A stretch of DNA of 64,000 nucleotides. It comes from Hoeflea prorocentri (GTDB lineage: Bacteria; Pseudomonadota; Alphaproteobacteria; Rhizobiales; Rhizobiaceae). The stretch spans positions 2,170,001-2,234,000 of the forward strand of contig NZ_JAPJZI010000001.1 of NCBI RefSeq assembly GCF_027944115.1. The letters run 5' to 3'. Both the position numbers and the translations under genes were made by a program. The notes under the pieces were generated by a model that saw nothing but the letters and a program-made list of their open reading frames with translations, did not search any database and was not told the origin of the DNA. Position 1 is the stretch's first letter; every line of letters starts with the position of its first letter. Positions 27,563 to 36,645 of this stretch are shown here, piece by piece.

Positions 27563-28496
27563 TCCCGGCACCCTGGCGACGGCTGTCGTCGCGGCGGACG
27601 CACTCAAGGAAAGTGCACGCGGACCGAGCGGTCCACGGCCCCGCCGCAGAATCTCCCGGCGCAATATCTTTGTCTACGGAACGCTGCTCGTCGTCTCCGT
27701 GTACTATCTTCTGCCGCTCTACGTCATGATCGTCACATCGCTCAAAGGCATGCCGGAAATCCGTCTCGGCAACGTCTTTTCGCCGCCCGTGGACATTACC
27801 TTCGAGCCCTGGGTCAAGGCATGGTCGCAAGCCTGCACCGGCCTCAACTGCGACGGGCTGAGCCGCGGCTTCTGGAACTCGGTCAGGATCACGGTTCCAA
27901 GCGTCGTGATCTCTATCGTCATTGCCTCCATCAACGGCTACACCCTTGCCAACTGGCGCTTTAAGGGCGCCGATGTCTTTTTCACGATCCTGATCGTCGG
28001 CGCGTTCATTCCCTATCAGATCATGATCTACCCGATTGTCGTGGTGTTGCGCGAAATCGGCCTTTACGGCAGCATCTGGGGTCTGGTTCTCGTCCATTCG
28101 ATTTTCGGCATGCCGATCCTGACGCTTCTCTTCAGGAACTATTTCACATCCATCCCGGAGGAGCTGTTCAAAGCCGCCCGTGTGGATGGCGCAGGTTTCT
28201 GGCGGATCTATTTCAAGATCATGCTGCCGATGAGCCTGCCGATCTTTGTCGTCGCAATCATCCTTCAAGTCACCGGTATCTGGAACGACTTCCTATTCGG
28301 TGTGATTTATACAAAGCCCGACACATACCCGATGACCGTACAGTTGAATAACATCGTCAACTCGGTTCAGGGTGTGAAAGAATACAATGTCAACATGGCC
28401 GCCACGATCCTCACCGGTCTCGTGCCACTCGTCATCTATTTTATCTCTGGCAAGCTCTTCGTGCGCGGCATCGCCGCCGGCGCGGTGAAAGGTTAG
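27555..28496 (+). CDS. Carbohydrate ABC transporter permease 2 (MalG-like)
   Basis: A 313-aa permease with a polar N-terminal extension of about 35 residues and six helices. The EAA loop is PEELFKAARVDGAGFWRIYF. It starts at GTG 27555 with GGAGG 8 nt upstream, coupled to permease 1. A loop with two cysteines (QACTGLNCDGLS, around residue 95) faces the periplasm and could form a disulfide. Confidence 0.9.
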   Translation: MSNPGTLATAVVAADALKESARGPSGPRPRRRISRRNIFVYGTLLVVSVYYLLPLYVMIVTSLKGMPEIRLGNVFSPPVDITFEPWVKAWSQACTGLNCDGLSRGFWNSVRITVPSVVISIVIASINGYTLANWRFKGADVFFTILIVGAFIPYQIMIYPIVVVLREIGLYGSIWGLVLVHSIFGMPILTLLFRNYFTSIPEELFKAARVDGAGFWRIYFKIMLPMSLPIFVVAIILQVTGIWNDFLFGVIYTKPDTYPMTVQLNNIVNSVQGVKEYNVNMAATILTGLVPLVIYFISGKLFVRGIAAGAVKG

Positions 28497-28500
28497 ATCA

Positions 28501-29598
28501 ATGGCCGGATCCAAAAGCATCGAAATCCGCAACCTGTCACTCAGCTTCGGCGAGCTGAAGGTTCTGGAACAACTCGACCTCGACATATTTGATGGCGAAT
28601 TCCTGGTGCTGCTCGGCGCCTCGGGTTGCGGAAAATCAACCCTTTTGAACTGCATTGCCGGTCTGCTCGATATCTCGGACGGTCAGATTTTTATCAAGGG
28701 CAAGAATGTCACCTGGGAGGAGCCGAAAGACCGGGGCATCGGCATGGTCTTCCAGTCCTATGCGCTTTACCCGCAGATGAGTGTCGAGGGAAACCTCTCA
28801 TTCGGCCTCAAGAATGCCGGGATGGCAAAAACCGAGATCGCCGAACGGGTCGCCAGAGCAGCCTCCATCCTGCAGATCGAGCCTCTCCTGAAACGCAAGC
28901 CGTCGCAGCTTTCAGGCGGCCAGCGCCAGCGCGTCGCCATCGGCCGCGCCCTTGTGCGGGAGGTCGACGTCTTCCTGTTCGACGAACCTTTGTCGAACCT
29001 TGATGCAAAACTGCGCGCGGAACTGCGTGTCGAGATCAAGCGTCTTCACCAGCGCCTCAACAACACGATGATCTATGTGACCCACGATCAGATCGAGGCG
29101 CTGACGCTTGCCGACCGCATCGCAATCATGCGCGGGGGCCAGGTTCAGCAGCTGGACACACCGCATGCGATCTACAACCACCCGGCCAACAAATATGTCG
29201 CCGGCTTCATCGGCTCACCGGGAATGAACTTCATGGAAGGCACGCTGAACGGCGGCGACAAACCGCAATTTTCCACTGGTCAGATGAACGTCGATTTGTC
29301 GCGCTACAACTTTATAAACGGCGGCTCACTCGACGGATCGCAGGCGTGGCTTGGCGTTCGCCCCGAACATGTCTCGACCGGCAGGGATGCAGCCGACAAA
29401 ACCTTTTCCAGCCAGGTCAGCGTGGAAGTTGTCGAACCCATGGGGTCCGACACACTGGTGTGGACGACACTGGCCGATCAGGAATTCCGGTTCCGCATGG
29501 ACGGACAGAAGACTGTGGAAGTCGGAGAAACGCTTCAGATCGGATTCGACCCGGTCAGCGCCTCCGTCTTCGACGCGCAAACCGAAAACAGAATGTAA
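28501..29598 (+). CDS. Carbohydrate ABC transporter ATP-binding protein (MalK/UgpC-like)
   Basis: A 365-aa ATPase. Walker A is GASGCGKST, the Q-loop is MVFQSYALYP, the signature is LSGGQRQRVAIGRA, Walker B is VFLFDEPLSNLDAKLR and the H-loop is YVTHDQ. A C-terminal OB/TOBE regulatory domain follows from about residue 240. It begins 4 nt after permease 2 and completes the importer. Confidence 0.93.
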   Translation: MAGSKSIEIRNLSLSFGELKVLEQLDLDIFDGEFLVLLGASGCGKSTLLNCIAGLLDISDGQIFIKGKNVTWEEPKDRGIGMVFQSYALYPQMSVEGNLSFGLKNAGMAKTEIAERVARAASILQIEPLLKRKPSQLSGGQRQRVAIGRALVREVDVFLFDEPLSNLDAKLRAELRVEIKRLHQRLNNTMIYVTHDQIEALTLADRIAIMRGGQVQQLDTPHAIYNHPANKYVAGFIGSPGMNFMEGTLNGGDKPQFSTGQMNVDLSRYNFINGGSLDGSQAWLGVRPEHVSTGRDAADKTFSSQVSVEVVEPMGSDTLVWTTLADQEFRFRMDGQKTVEVGETLQIGFDPVSASVFDAQTENRM

Positions 29599-29622
29599 CT
29601 GCTTCTTTTGATTGGACCTTCA

Positions 29623-30387
29623 ATGGATTTGTCTTTTCAGCTCTACAGCGCACGCAATTTCACGCCCTGGGACAAGGTGCTCAGTTATCTTTCGCAAATG
29701 GGCTATACCCAGGTGGAAGGCTTCGGCGGCGTCTATGAGGACGCCGCCGCCTTCCGCGGCTCAATGGATGACAACGGCCTGGCCATGCCCACAGGCCATT
29801 TTGGGGTCGAAACGCTCGAGGATGATTTCGATGCGGTCATTGCGCTTGCCGAGACCTTGGGTATCAACTCGATCTTCTGCCCCTATCTCAATGAGGATCA
29901 GCGCCCGACAGATGCGGCCGGATACACGCAATTTGCCAGGCGCCTTTCGGCGATCAATACGAAAGTCCGCGCGACCGGCCGCCGCTTCGGCTGGCACAAC
30001 CACGATTTCGAGTTTCGCCCGCTCGCCGACGGCACCATTCCGCAAAAGGTGATCCTTGACGAGGCGCCGGACATCGACTGGGAGGCCGATATCGCATGGA
30101 TCATTCGCGGCGGCGGCGAGCCGCTCGAATGGATCGAGAACTACGGCTCACGCATCACGTCGGTACATGTGAAAGACATTGCGCCCGCCGGTCAGTGCGA
30201 GGATGAGGACGGTTGGGAGGATGTCGGTCACGGCATTGTCGCGTGGAAGAACATCCTGCGCGCGCTCAACGAGAGTGCAAAGGTTTCCTACTTCGTCATG
30301 GAACATGACAATCCTAACGATTTTGAACGGTTTGCACGTCGTTCATTCCAGGCAATGAGCAGATTTGCGGAGGAAGCCAATGGCTGA
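29623..30387 (+). CDS. Sugar phosphate isomerase/epimerase-like TIM-barrel enzyme (1)
   Basis: A 254-aa AP-endonuclease-2/xylose-isomerase-like barrel. Metal-ligand candidates are visible in GWHNHDFEF (His/Asp region), SVHVKDIAP and the C-terminal YFVMEHDNP. I chose the ATG at 29623, where homology begins, over an upstream TTG. The stop overlaps the following dehydrogenase by 8 bp. In comparable operons such enzymes epimerise, isomerise or beta-eliminate keto-sugars produced by Gfo/Idh/MocA partners. Confidence 0.78.
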   Translation: MDLSFQLYSARNFTPWDKVLSYLSQMGYTQVEGFGGVYEDAAAFRGSMDDNGLAMPTGHFGVETLEDDFDAVIALAETLGINSIFCPYLNEDQRPTDAAGYTQFARRLSAINTKVRATGRRFGWHNHDFEFRPLADGTIPQKVILDEAPDIDWEADIAWIIRGGGEPLEWIENYGSRITSVHVKDIAPAGQCEDEDGWEDVGHGIVAWKNILRALNESAKVSYFVMEHDNPNDFERFARRSFQAMSRFAEEANG

Positions 30388-31513
30388 ACAACTCGGTGTC
30401 GGCATCATGGGATGCGGCAACATCTCGGCGGCCTATATGAAGCTCGCGCCGCTTTTCAGCGGATTTGAGATCAGGGCTTGCGCGGATATCAGCCAAGAGG
30501 CGGCCAGCGCACGCGCCGAGGAATTCGGACTGAGGGCGGAAACTGTGGACGGTCTGCTGGCAGCCGATGATATTGATATTATCGTCAACCTGACCATTCC
30601 GGCCGCCCATTATGAGGTATCGCGCTCTATCCTCGAGGCTGGAAAACACGTCTACTCAGAAAAGCCGTTTGTACTGTCCGTCGCCGAGGGCCGTGACCTT
30701 TCGGAGCTCGCAGCGTCAAAAGGCTTGCGCATCGGATCAGCACCGGACACCTTCCTTGGCGGATCGCATCAGCTTGCCCGCCATCTGATTGACGCAGGCA
30801 CTGTCGGCAAGATTACCGGTGGCACCTGTTACGTGCTCAGCCACGGCATGGAACACTGGCATCCCAATCCGGATTTCTTTTTCAAACCGGGGGGCGGGCC
30901 GATCCTCGACATAGCGCCCTACTACATAACCAACCTGGTTCAACTTATCGGGCCGGTAAAGCGCGTCGCCGCACTTTCCTCCACCCCCTCTCCAGAGCGG
31001 ACCATCACGTCGCAACCGCGTCACGGCGAAAAGATCACGGTCGAAACGCCCACCACGTTCCATGCCATCTTGGAGTTCCGGAACGGCGCGACCGTCAGTC
31101 TCGGGGCAAGCTGGGATGTGTGGCAGCATGGTCATTCGCCCATGGAGCTTTATGGCGAAGACGGCAGCCTTTTCGTACCGGACCCCAATTTCTTCAGCGG
31201 GGAACTGAAGGTCACGAGCAAGGCCGAGTTCACCGACGAGAGGCCGGCTTGGAATCATCCGTTCAACAAGATCAATGAAGGATCGGAAGACAACGGTGTT
31301 GCCAACTACCGCGCCTCAGGCCTTGCCGATATGGCGCATGCCATTGCCGTCAACCGGCCGCATCGCTGTTCGCTCGAGATGGCGCTTCACGTTGTTGAGG
31401 TAATGACAGCCATCCTTAAGTCAGGCGAGAACGGGACCTTCCAGATCATGGAAACGGATTGCGAGCGACCAAAGGCCCTGCCACCCGATGAGGCGGCTGC
31501 GCTGATGGCGTAA
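30380..31513 (+). CDS. Gfo/Idh/MocA-family oxidoreductase (1)
   Basis: A 377-aa NAD(P)-dependent sugar dehydrogenase. The Rossmann motif is GIMGCGNISAAYM, the family EKP motif is VYSEKPF, and the C-terminal barrel contains GGGPILDIAPYYI with the catalytic-region Asp. GGAGG precedes the ATG at 30380. It is coupled to the TIM-barrel gene upstream. Oxidation of a sugar or glycoside hydroxyl (often C3 or C1) is the family reaction. Confidence 0.85.
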   Translation: MAEQLGVGIMGCGNISAAYMKLAPLFSGFEIRACADISQEAASARAEEFGLRAETVDGLLAADDIDIIVNLTIPAAHYEVSRSILEAGKHVYSEKPFVLSVAEGRDLSELAASKGLRIGSAPDTFLGGSHQLARHLIDAGTVGKITGGTCYVLSHGMEHWHPNPDFFFKPGGGPILDIAPYYITNLVQLIGPVKRVAALSSTPSPERTITSQPRHGEKITVETPTTFHAILEFRNGATVSLGASWDVWQHGHSPMELYGEDGSLFVPDPNFFSGELKVTSKAEFTDERPAWNHPFNKINEGSEDNGVANYRASGLADMAHAIAVNRPHRCSLEMALHVVEVMTAILKSGENGTFQIMETDCERPKALPPDEAAALMA

Positions 31514-31541
31514 CCGCCCTTGCTCAGTTACGGAGTAAACC

Positions 31542-32603
31542 ATGGCAACCAATATCAAAGGCCCGGGCCTTTTTCTGGCGCAGTTTGCCGACGATGAAGC
31601 CCCGTTCAATTCGCTTCCGGCCATCACGCAGTGGGCAGCATCCCTTGGCTATGAGGGTGTTCAGATCCCGACCTGGGATGAACGGCTCTTCGATCTGGAG
31701 ACAGCGGCGCAATCACAGGCCTATTGCGAGGACATCAAGGGCCAATGTGCCGAAGCCGGTGTCGAAATCACCGAGCTTTCGACCCATCTTCAGGGTCAGC
31801 TCATCGCGGTGCATCCGGCCTATGACGAGCAGTTCGACAGCTTTGCTCCGGTCCGGCTGCGCGGCAATCCGGCTGCCCGGCAGGAATGGGCCGTCGCCCA
31901 GCTCAAGCAAGCGGCACGCGCGTCGCGCAATCTGGGGCTGGACGTGTCCGTCTCCTTTACCGGTGCCCTCGCCTTTCCCTACCTCTATCCGTGGCCGCAA
32001 CGCCCGGCGGGGCTGATTGACGAGGCCTTTTCAGAACTTGCACGGCGCTGGCGGCCGATCCTTGACGTCTATGAAGAAAACGGCGTCGATGTCGGTTATG
32101 AAATCCACCCGGGGGAAGATGTTTTCGACGGCGCCACGTTTGAAATGTTCCTGGAACGGCTTGATGGCCACAAGCGCTGCACGATCAATTACGACCCGTC
32201 GCATTTCGTCTTGCAACAGCTGGATTACCTGGCGTTTATCGACATTTATCACGAGCGCATCTCGGCCTTTCACGTCAAGGATGCCGAATTCAACCCGGAC
32301 GGGCGGCAAGGTGTCTATTCGGGCTACCAGGGATGGACGGAGCGTGCCGGGCGCTTCCGCTCGCTGGGTGACGGACAAGTTGACTTCTCGGCGATCTTCT
32401 CGAAGATGGCCCAATATGATTACGACAGTTGGGCTGTACTGGAATGGGAATGCTGCCTGAAGCATCCGGTCCAGGGCGCGGCCGAGGGCGCCCCCTTCAT
32501 TGCCGACCACATCATCCGGGTTACTGAAAAGGCGTTTGACGATTTCGCCGGCGGTGTGGTCGACAGGAACCAGATTCACCGGATGCTAGGGTTGCAGGGA
32601 TAA
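31542..32603 (+). CDS. Sugar phosphate isomerase/epimerase-like TIM-barrel enzyme (2)
   Basis: A 353-aa barrel, longer than the first. Likely metal ligands are in GYEIHPGED, TINYDPSHF (Asp and His), SAFHVKDAEF and the C-terminal AVLEWECC glutamate. The insertions relative to the 254-aa paralogue suggest a different, larger substrate. It is followed 3 nt later by the second Gfo/Idh/MocA gene, so each epimerase is paired with its own dehydrogenase. Confidence 0.78.
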   Translation: MATNIKGPGLFLAQFADDEAPFNSLPAITQWAASLGYEGVQIPTWDERLFDLETAAQSQAYCEDIKGQCAEAGVEITELSTHLQGQLIAVHPAYDEQFDSFAPVRLRGNPAARQEWAVAQLKQAARASRNLGLDVSVSFTGALAFPYLYPWPQRPAGLIDEAFSELARRWRPILDVYEENGVDVGYEIHPGEDVFDGATFEMFLERLDGHKRCTINYDPSHFVLQQLDYLAFIDIYHERISAFHVKDAEFNPDGRQGVYSGYQGWTERAGRFRSLGDGQVDFSAIFSKMAQYDYDSWAVLEWECCLKHPVQGAAEGAPFIADHIIRVTEKAFDDFAGGVVDRNQIHRMLGLQG

Positions 32604-32606
32604 GAT

Positions 32607-33794
32607 ATGGCAAAACATGCTACTGGAAAGACTAACATCGCTCCGGTGCGTCTCGGGATGGTCGGTGGCGGTCAAGGCGCCTTCATAGGCGCCGTTCATC
32701 GCATCGCCGCCCGTCTCGACGGACATTATGACCTAGTCGCGGGCGCCCTCTCCTCGGATGCGGACCGCGCTCTTGCTTCGGGTCTCGAGCTCGGCCTTGC
32801 GCCTGACCGCTGCTATCGTTCCTTCAAGGACATGGCCAAGATCGAGGCAGCCCGCGACGACGGGATTGAAGCGGTGTCCATCGTAACGCCGAACCATGTC
32901 CATTACCCGGCTGCCAGGGCTTTTCTGGAAGCGGGAATCCATGTCATCTGCGACAAACCCCTCTCCTCCTCCCTTGCGGATGCCAAAAAACTCGCCAAAG
33001 TTGCGGAAAAGTCGGACGCGCTGTTTGTACTGACCCACAACTACACCGGATACCCAATGATCCGGCAAGCGCGCCGGATGATCGCCGAGGGGCGTCTCGG
33101 CACCATCCGGGTCGTGCAGGCTGAATATGCGCAGGACTGGCTCACCGAGGCGGAGGAAGATACCGGCAACAAACAGGCTGAGTGGCGCACCGATCCCGAA
33201 CGCTCAGGCGTTGGCGGTTGCGTCGGAGATATCGGTACACATGCGTGGAACCTTGCTACGTTTGTCAGCGGTCTGGAAACCGACAGCCTGGCGGCTGATC
33301 TCGACAGCTTTGTCGACGGCCGGCGCGTCGACGACAATGTGAACGTTCTGCTTCGTTTCAAACCCGAGGCGAAAGGGAAGCCGGCAAAGGGCATGCTGTG
33401 GAGCAGCCAGGTTGCACCGGGCAATGAAAACGGGCTGAAACTGCGGATCTATGGAGATGCCGGCGGCATCGAGTGGCGGCAGGAGGATCCCAATCTCCTG
33501 TGGTACACTCCATTCGGCAAACCGAAACAGATGCTAACCCGGGCCGGTGCGGGTTCCAATGCCGCGGCCGCACGGGTCACGCGTGTGCCTGCCGGGCACC
33601 CCGAGGGCTATCTGGAAGGTTTTGCCAATATCTATAGCGAAGCGGCTACAGCCATTCGGGCCCGCAGAAAAAAGAATGGCAAGATCCCGAAGGATGTGCA
33701 TTTTCCGACGGTTCGGGACGGCGTTGACGGCATGCGGTTCATCGACGCCTGCGTTCGTTCATCGGCACAAAATTCCGCTTGGATCAAACTCTAG
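32607..33794 (+). CDS. Gfo/Idh/MocA-family oxidoreductase (2)
   Basis: A 395-aa dehydrogenase. It has GMVGGGQGAFIGAVHR as dinucleotide motif, CDKPLSSSLADA as the EKP equivalent (here DKP), and GGCVGDIGTHAWNLA in the substrate domain. It is the last gene of the operon, and the chemoreceptor promoter follows. Related members are annotated as inositol or glucoside dehydrogenases, but the substrate is not determined here. Confidence 0.83.
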   Translation: MAKHATGKTNIAPVRLGMVGGGQGAFIGAVHRIAARLDGHYDLVAGALSSDADRALASGLELGLAPDRCYRSFKDMAKIEAARDDGIEAVSIVTPNHVHYPAARAFLEAGIHVICDKPLSSSLADAKKLAKVAEKSDALFVLTHNYTGYPMIRQARRMIAEGRLGTIRVVQAEYAQDWLTEAEEDTGNKQAEWRTDPERSGVGGCVGDIGTHAWNLATFVSGLETDSLAADLDSFVDGRRVDDNVNVLLRFKPEAKGKPAKGMLWSSQVAPGNENGLKLRIYGDAGGIEWRQEDPNLLWYTPFGKPKQMLTRAGAGSNAAAARVTRVPAGHPEGYLEGFANIYSEAATAIRARRKKNGKIPKDVHFPTVRDGVDGMRFIDACVRSSAQNSAWIKL

Positions 33795-34031
33795 GCGGCA
33801 CTGCCAGCCGAACCGGTGAGCAATCGTATAAATTGTACTGCAAGAACCTTGGGCCAGATGTTTAAACCTCTCTTAAAGATCGTGCGGCATAGTTTCAGCC
33901 GGCAGCGCAGTTTCTGAATTTTATCACCATGAGATAATCGCGCCCGCATGATGCATCCACGCCAGCCTTGACAGGCATGCCGCATTCCGACCGCGACGCA
34001 GTCGGATCAATGCTCAAGTCGGGGACTACGG

Positions 34032-36386
34032 ATGCAGATTTCAAAAAAATTGCCCTTGGCCGCTGTCCTCATGACGGTCCTCGCGATTGCCGCGACAAGT
34101 ATGGGCGGTCTCTATGTCGCGGGACAGGCAAATGTTCAGGAAGTGGAAGACAAACTAGCCGCGCTGGCGATAGGAAAAAGAAACGAGCTGCATCAGTACA
34201 TTGCGAATATCAACAAGGATGCGGAGTTCATTTCTGAAAATCGTACGGCGATTGAGGCGCTGGAACTCATAGACTTCGAGTTCAGCCTATTTGAGGACAA
34301 GGCACGCGAAACCCTGCAGCAACGTTACATTGCGGACAATCCGAATGCCGCCGGTGAAAGGCATCTGCTGGTTAACCCGGATATCGATGTTTATGACAAT
34401 GTGCATGCGCACTACCACAATTATTTCTCACGATATGTGACCGACTACGGTTACAGCGACATAATCCTGATCAATCCCAAGGGCGGGATCATCTATTCAG
34501 TTTCCAAGGTGGACGACTTTGCCACGAACGTGCTGAGCGGGCCGTGGAAGGACACAGCCCTGGCGCAAAGCTTCAGATTGGCGATCACCGCGCCGGAGAC
34601 GGAACAAACCGTGTCTTCTGATTTGCAGCCCTACGGTCCTATCGACAATGCTCCTGCCGCTTTCTTCGCTCGTCCGGTGTTAAAGGACGGCACGCTGCTG
34701 GGTGTCGTGGTCCTGAGGATAGATTCAACACGAATTTCACAGATCCTGGCGAGCCGGGAGGGCTTGGGTCAGACCGGGGAAACACTGCTCATAAACGGTG
34801 ATGGCTCGATTCTGTCGGATTCACCGTTGACCCAAGGCGACGACACATTGCAACAGCAGATCAACACGCCGCTCCTGAGCAAGGCAGCAACCGCAGGAGT
34901 GTTGACAGGCGAAGTTTTGGGCTACCGGAATTCGGACAGATTGGCGGCCATCGTTCCGTTGAGTCTTGACGGACATGATTGGTTCGTCTTTGCAAGCATC
35001 GACGAAGCAGAGGCTTTCGCCGGCTTGAATCGCATGCGCACGGTTATGCTTTTGATTGCGGGTGCCGTCTCGCTCCTCTGCCTCATCCTTGCGATTATGT
35101 TCTCACGGACGATTACCCGGCCGATTAACAATCTGGCCGAACGCATGCGTGAGCTTGCCGAGGGCGATACACAAATCGACCTCGACCTGGAGCGCTCGGA
35201 CGAGATTGGAGAAATGGCCAGATCGGTGGCCGTTTTCCGCGATGGCGCCGTTGAGAAAAGCCGCCTGGAGGATGAAGCCAGGCAAAACCAGCAATTGTCA
35301 GACAAGGAACGCGCCGACCGCGAAGTCGTCAAACAGCTTGAAGACGGCAAGACACGCGAAGCAGTGGACGCACTTGCCGACGGGCTGGAAAGGCTGGCTG
35401 CCGGCGACGTCTCCAAAACCATCGACGAGGCGTTCAAACCGGAGCTTGAGAGCCTTCGACAGAATTTCAACGACACGACCGCCAAGTTGTGCTCCACCCT
35501 TGCCGCGGTCAGAAGCAGCATGGCCTCGCTACGCAGCAATGCCGGCCAGGTGCACGGGGCTGCGGACGATCTTGCACGGCGTACGGAGCAACAGGCTGCG
35601 GCGCTTGAGGAAACGTCCGCGGCACTTGAGCAGATCACCGTCACGGTCAGCACCGCCTCAGACCGAGCCGAGGAAGCCAGCCGCATGGTGGCAGCAACAA
35701 AAGACAATGCGGAGCAATCAGGCGAAGTCGTCTCGAATGCCATAAGCGCAATGCAGCGCATCGAGACAGCGTCCGGGGAGATATCCAGCATTATCAACGT
35801 AATCGACGAGATCGCATTTCAAACCAATCTGCTCGCATTAAATGCCGGCGTGGAAGCCGCACGCGCCGGAGAAGCCGGCAAAGGCTTTGCCGTCGTTGCC
35901 CAGGAGGTCCGCGAGCTTGCTCAACGTTCTGCGAATGCTGCCAAAGATATAAAGGAACTTATTACGAAATCAGGTGAGGAAGTTAAGTCGGGCGTCGGGC
36001 TGGTCAACGACGCCGCCGCCGCGCTGTCGAATATCGGTGAGGACGTGCTGCGTATCAATGATCACGTTGATGCCATCGCGACGGGATCGCGCGAACAGGC
36101 ACTCGGCATACAGGGGATCAACGACGCCGTCGGCCAGATGGACCAGATGACGCAACAGAACGCCGCCATGGTCGAGGAGAACAATGCGGTCAGCCAGATG
36201 CTATCCGACGACAGCGACAGCCTTGCCCGGCTTCTGGAGCAATTCAAACTGGATGACGGCCCGGTCTCAAAAGCAGAATCTGCAAAACCAGCCCCCTTGT
36301 CCAAACCCGTCAAACCATCCGCGGCTGTGCCGGTAACGGTTGGCAACAATGCCCTGGCAGCCACAGAGGACTGGGCAGAATTTTAA
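34032..36386 (+). CDS. Methyl-accepting chemotaxis protein with dCache-like sensor and CheR-tether pentapeptide
   Basis: A 784-aa receptor. TM1 is at residues about 8-30, a large periplasmic sensor at about 35-330 (consistent with a double Cache), TM2 at about 337-358, then HAMP and a second HAMP-like repeat (EALADG region). The signalling hairpin tip reads [20 protein letters not shown]. The last five residues are DWAEF, matching the xWxxF pentapeptide that recruits CheR/CheB in high-abundance receptors. It is monocistronic. The upstream 237 bp contain no gene. Confidence 0.93.
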   Translation: MQISKKLPLAAVLMTVLAIAATSMGGLYVAGQANVQEVEDKLAALAIGKRNELHQYIANINKDAEFISENRTAIEALELIDFEFSLFEDKARETLQQRYIADNPNAAGERHLLVNPDIDVYDNVHAHYHNYFSRYVTDYGYSDIILINPKGGIIYSVSKVDDFATNVLSGPWKDTALAQSFRLAITAPETEQTVSSDLQPYGPIDNAPAAFFARPVLKDGTLLGVVVLRIDSTRISQILASREGLGQTGETLLINGDGSILSDSPLTQGDDTLQQQINTPLLSKAATAGVLTGEVLGYRNSDRLAAIVPLSLDGHDWFVFASIDEAEAFAGLNRMRTVMLLIAGAVSLLCLILAIMFSRTITRPINNLAERMRELAEGDTQIDLDLERSDEIGEMARSVAVFRDGAVEKSRLEDEARQNQQLSDKERADREVVKQLEDGKTREAVDALADGLERLAAGDVSKTIDEAFKPELESLRQNFNDTTAKLCSTLAAVRSSMASLRSNAGQVHGAADDLARRTEQQAAALEETSAALEQITVTVSTASDRAEEASRMVAATKDNAEQSGEVVSNAISAMQRIETASGEISSIINVIDEIAFQTNLLALNAGVEAARAGEAGKGFAVVAQEVRELAQRSANAAKDIKELITKSGEEVKSGVGLVNDAAAALSNIGEDVLRINDHVDAIATGSREQALGIQGINDAVGQMDQMTQQNAAMVEENNAVSQMLSDDSDSLARLLEQFKLDDGPVSKAESAKPAPLSKPVKPSAAVPVTVGNNALAATEDWAEF

Positions 36387-36645
36387 GAAGCCTCCGCCCG
36401 AAGAACCAGACACCCAACCAGCCTCAGATACGGCGTGTCACGCGCACCGTTAGCGCTCGGTCGCGCCGATCCGCAATGACATTTGCGGTTGATTAAGATT
36501 CATCGTCTATCATCACTGCGTGTGACGGTTGCTGGGCGAGCGACCCGTCTTGACTGTGACTTGCAGGTTTACGGTGAGTTCACGCGGCGGCTGTTCCTTT
36601 GGAGCCATGCAGCCTTTGAACTCTGGCGGACCGTGGCCGGGATGA

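Noticed and set aside
34922-35797. 291-aa minus-strand frame opposite the first chemoreceptor
   Set aside because: Ser/Ala/Arg repeat composition reflects reversed MCP codons; no start signal.
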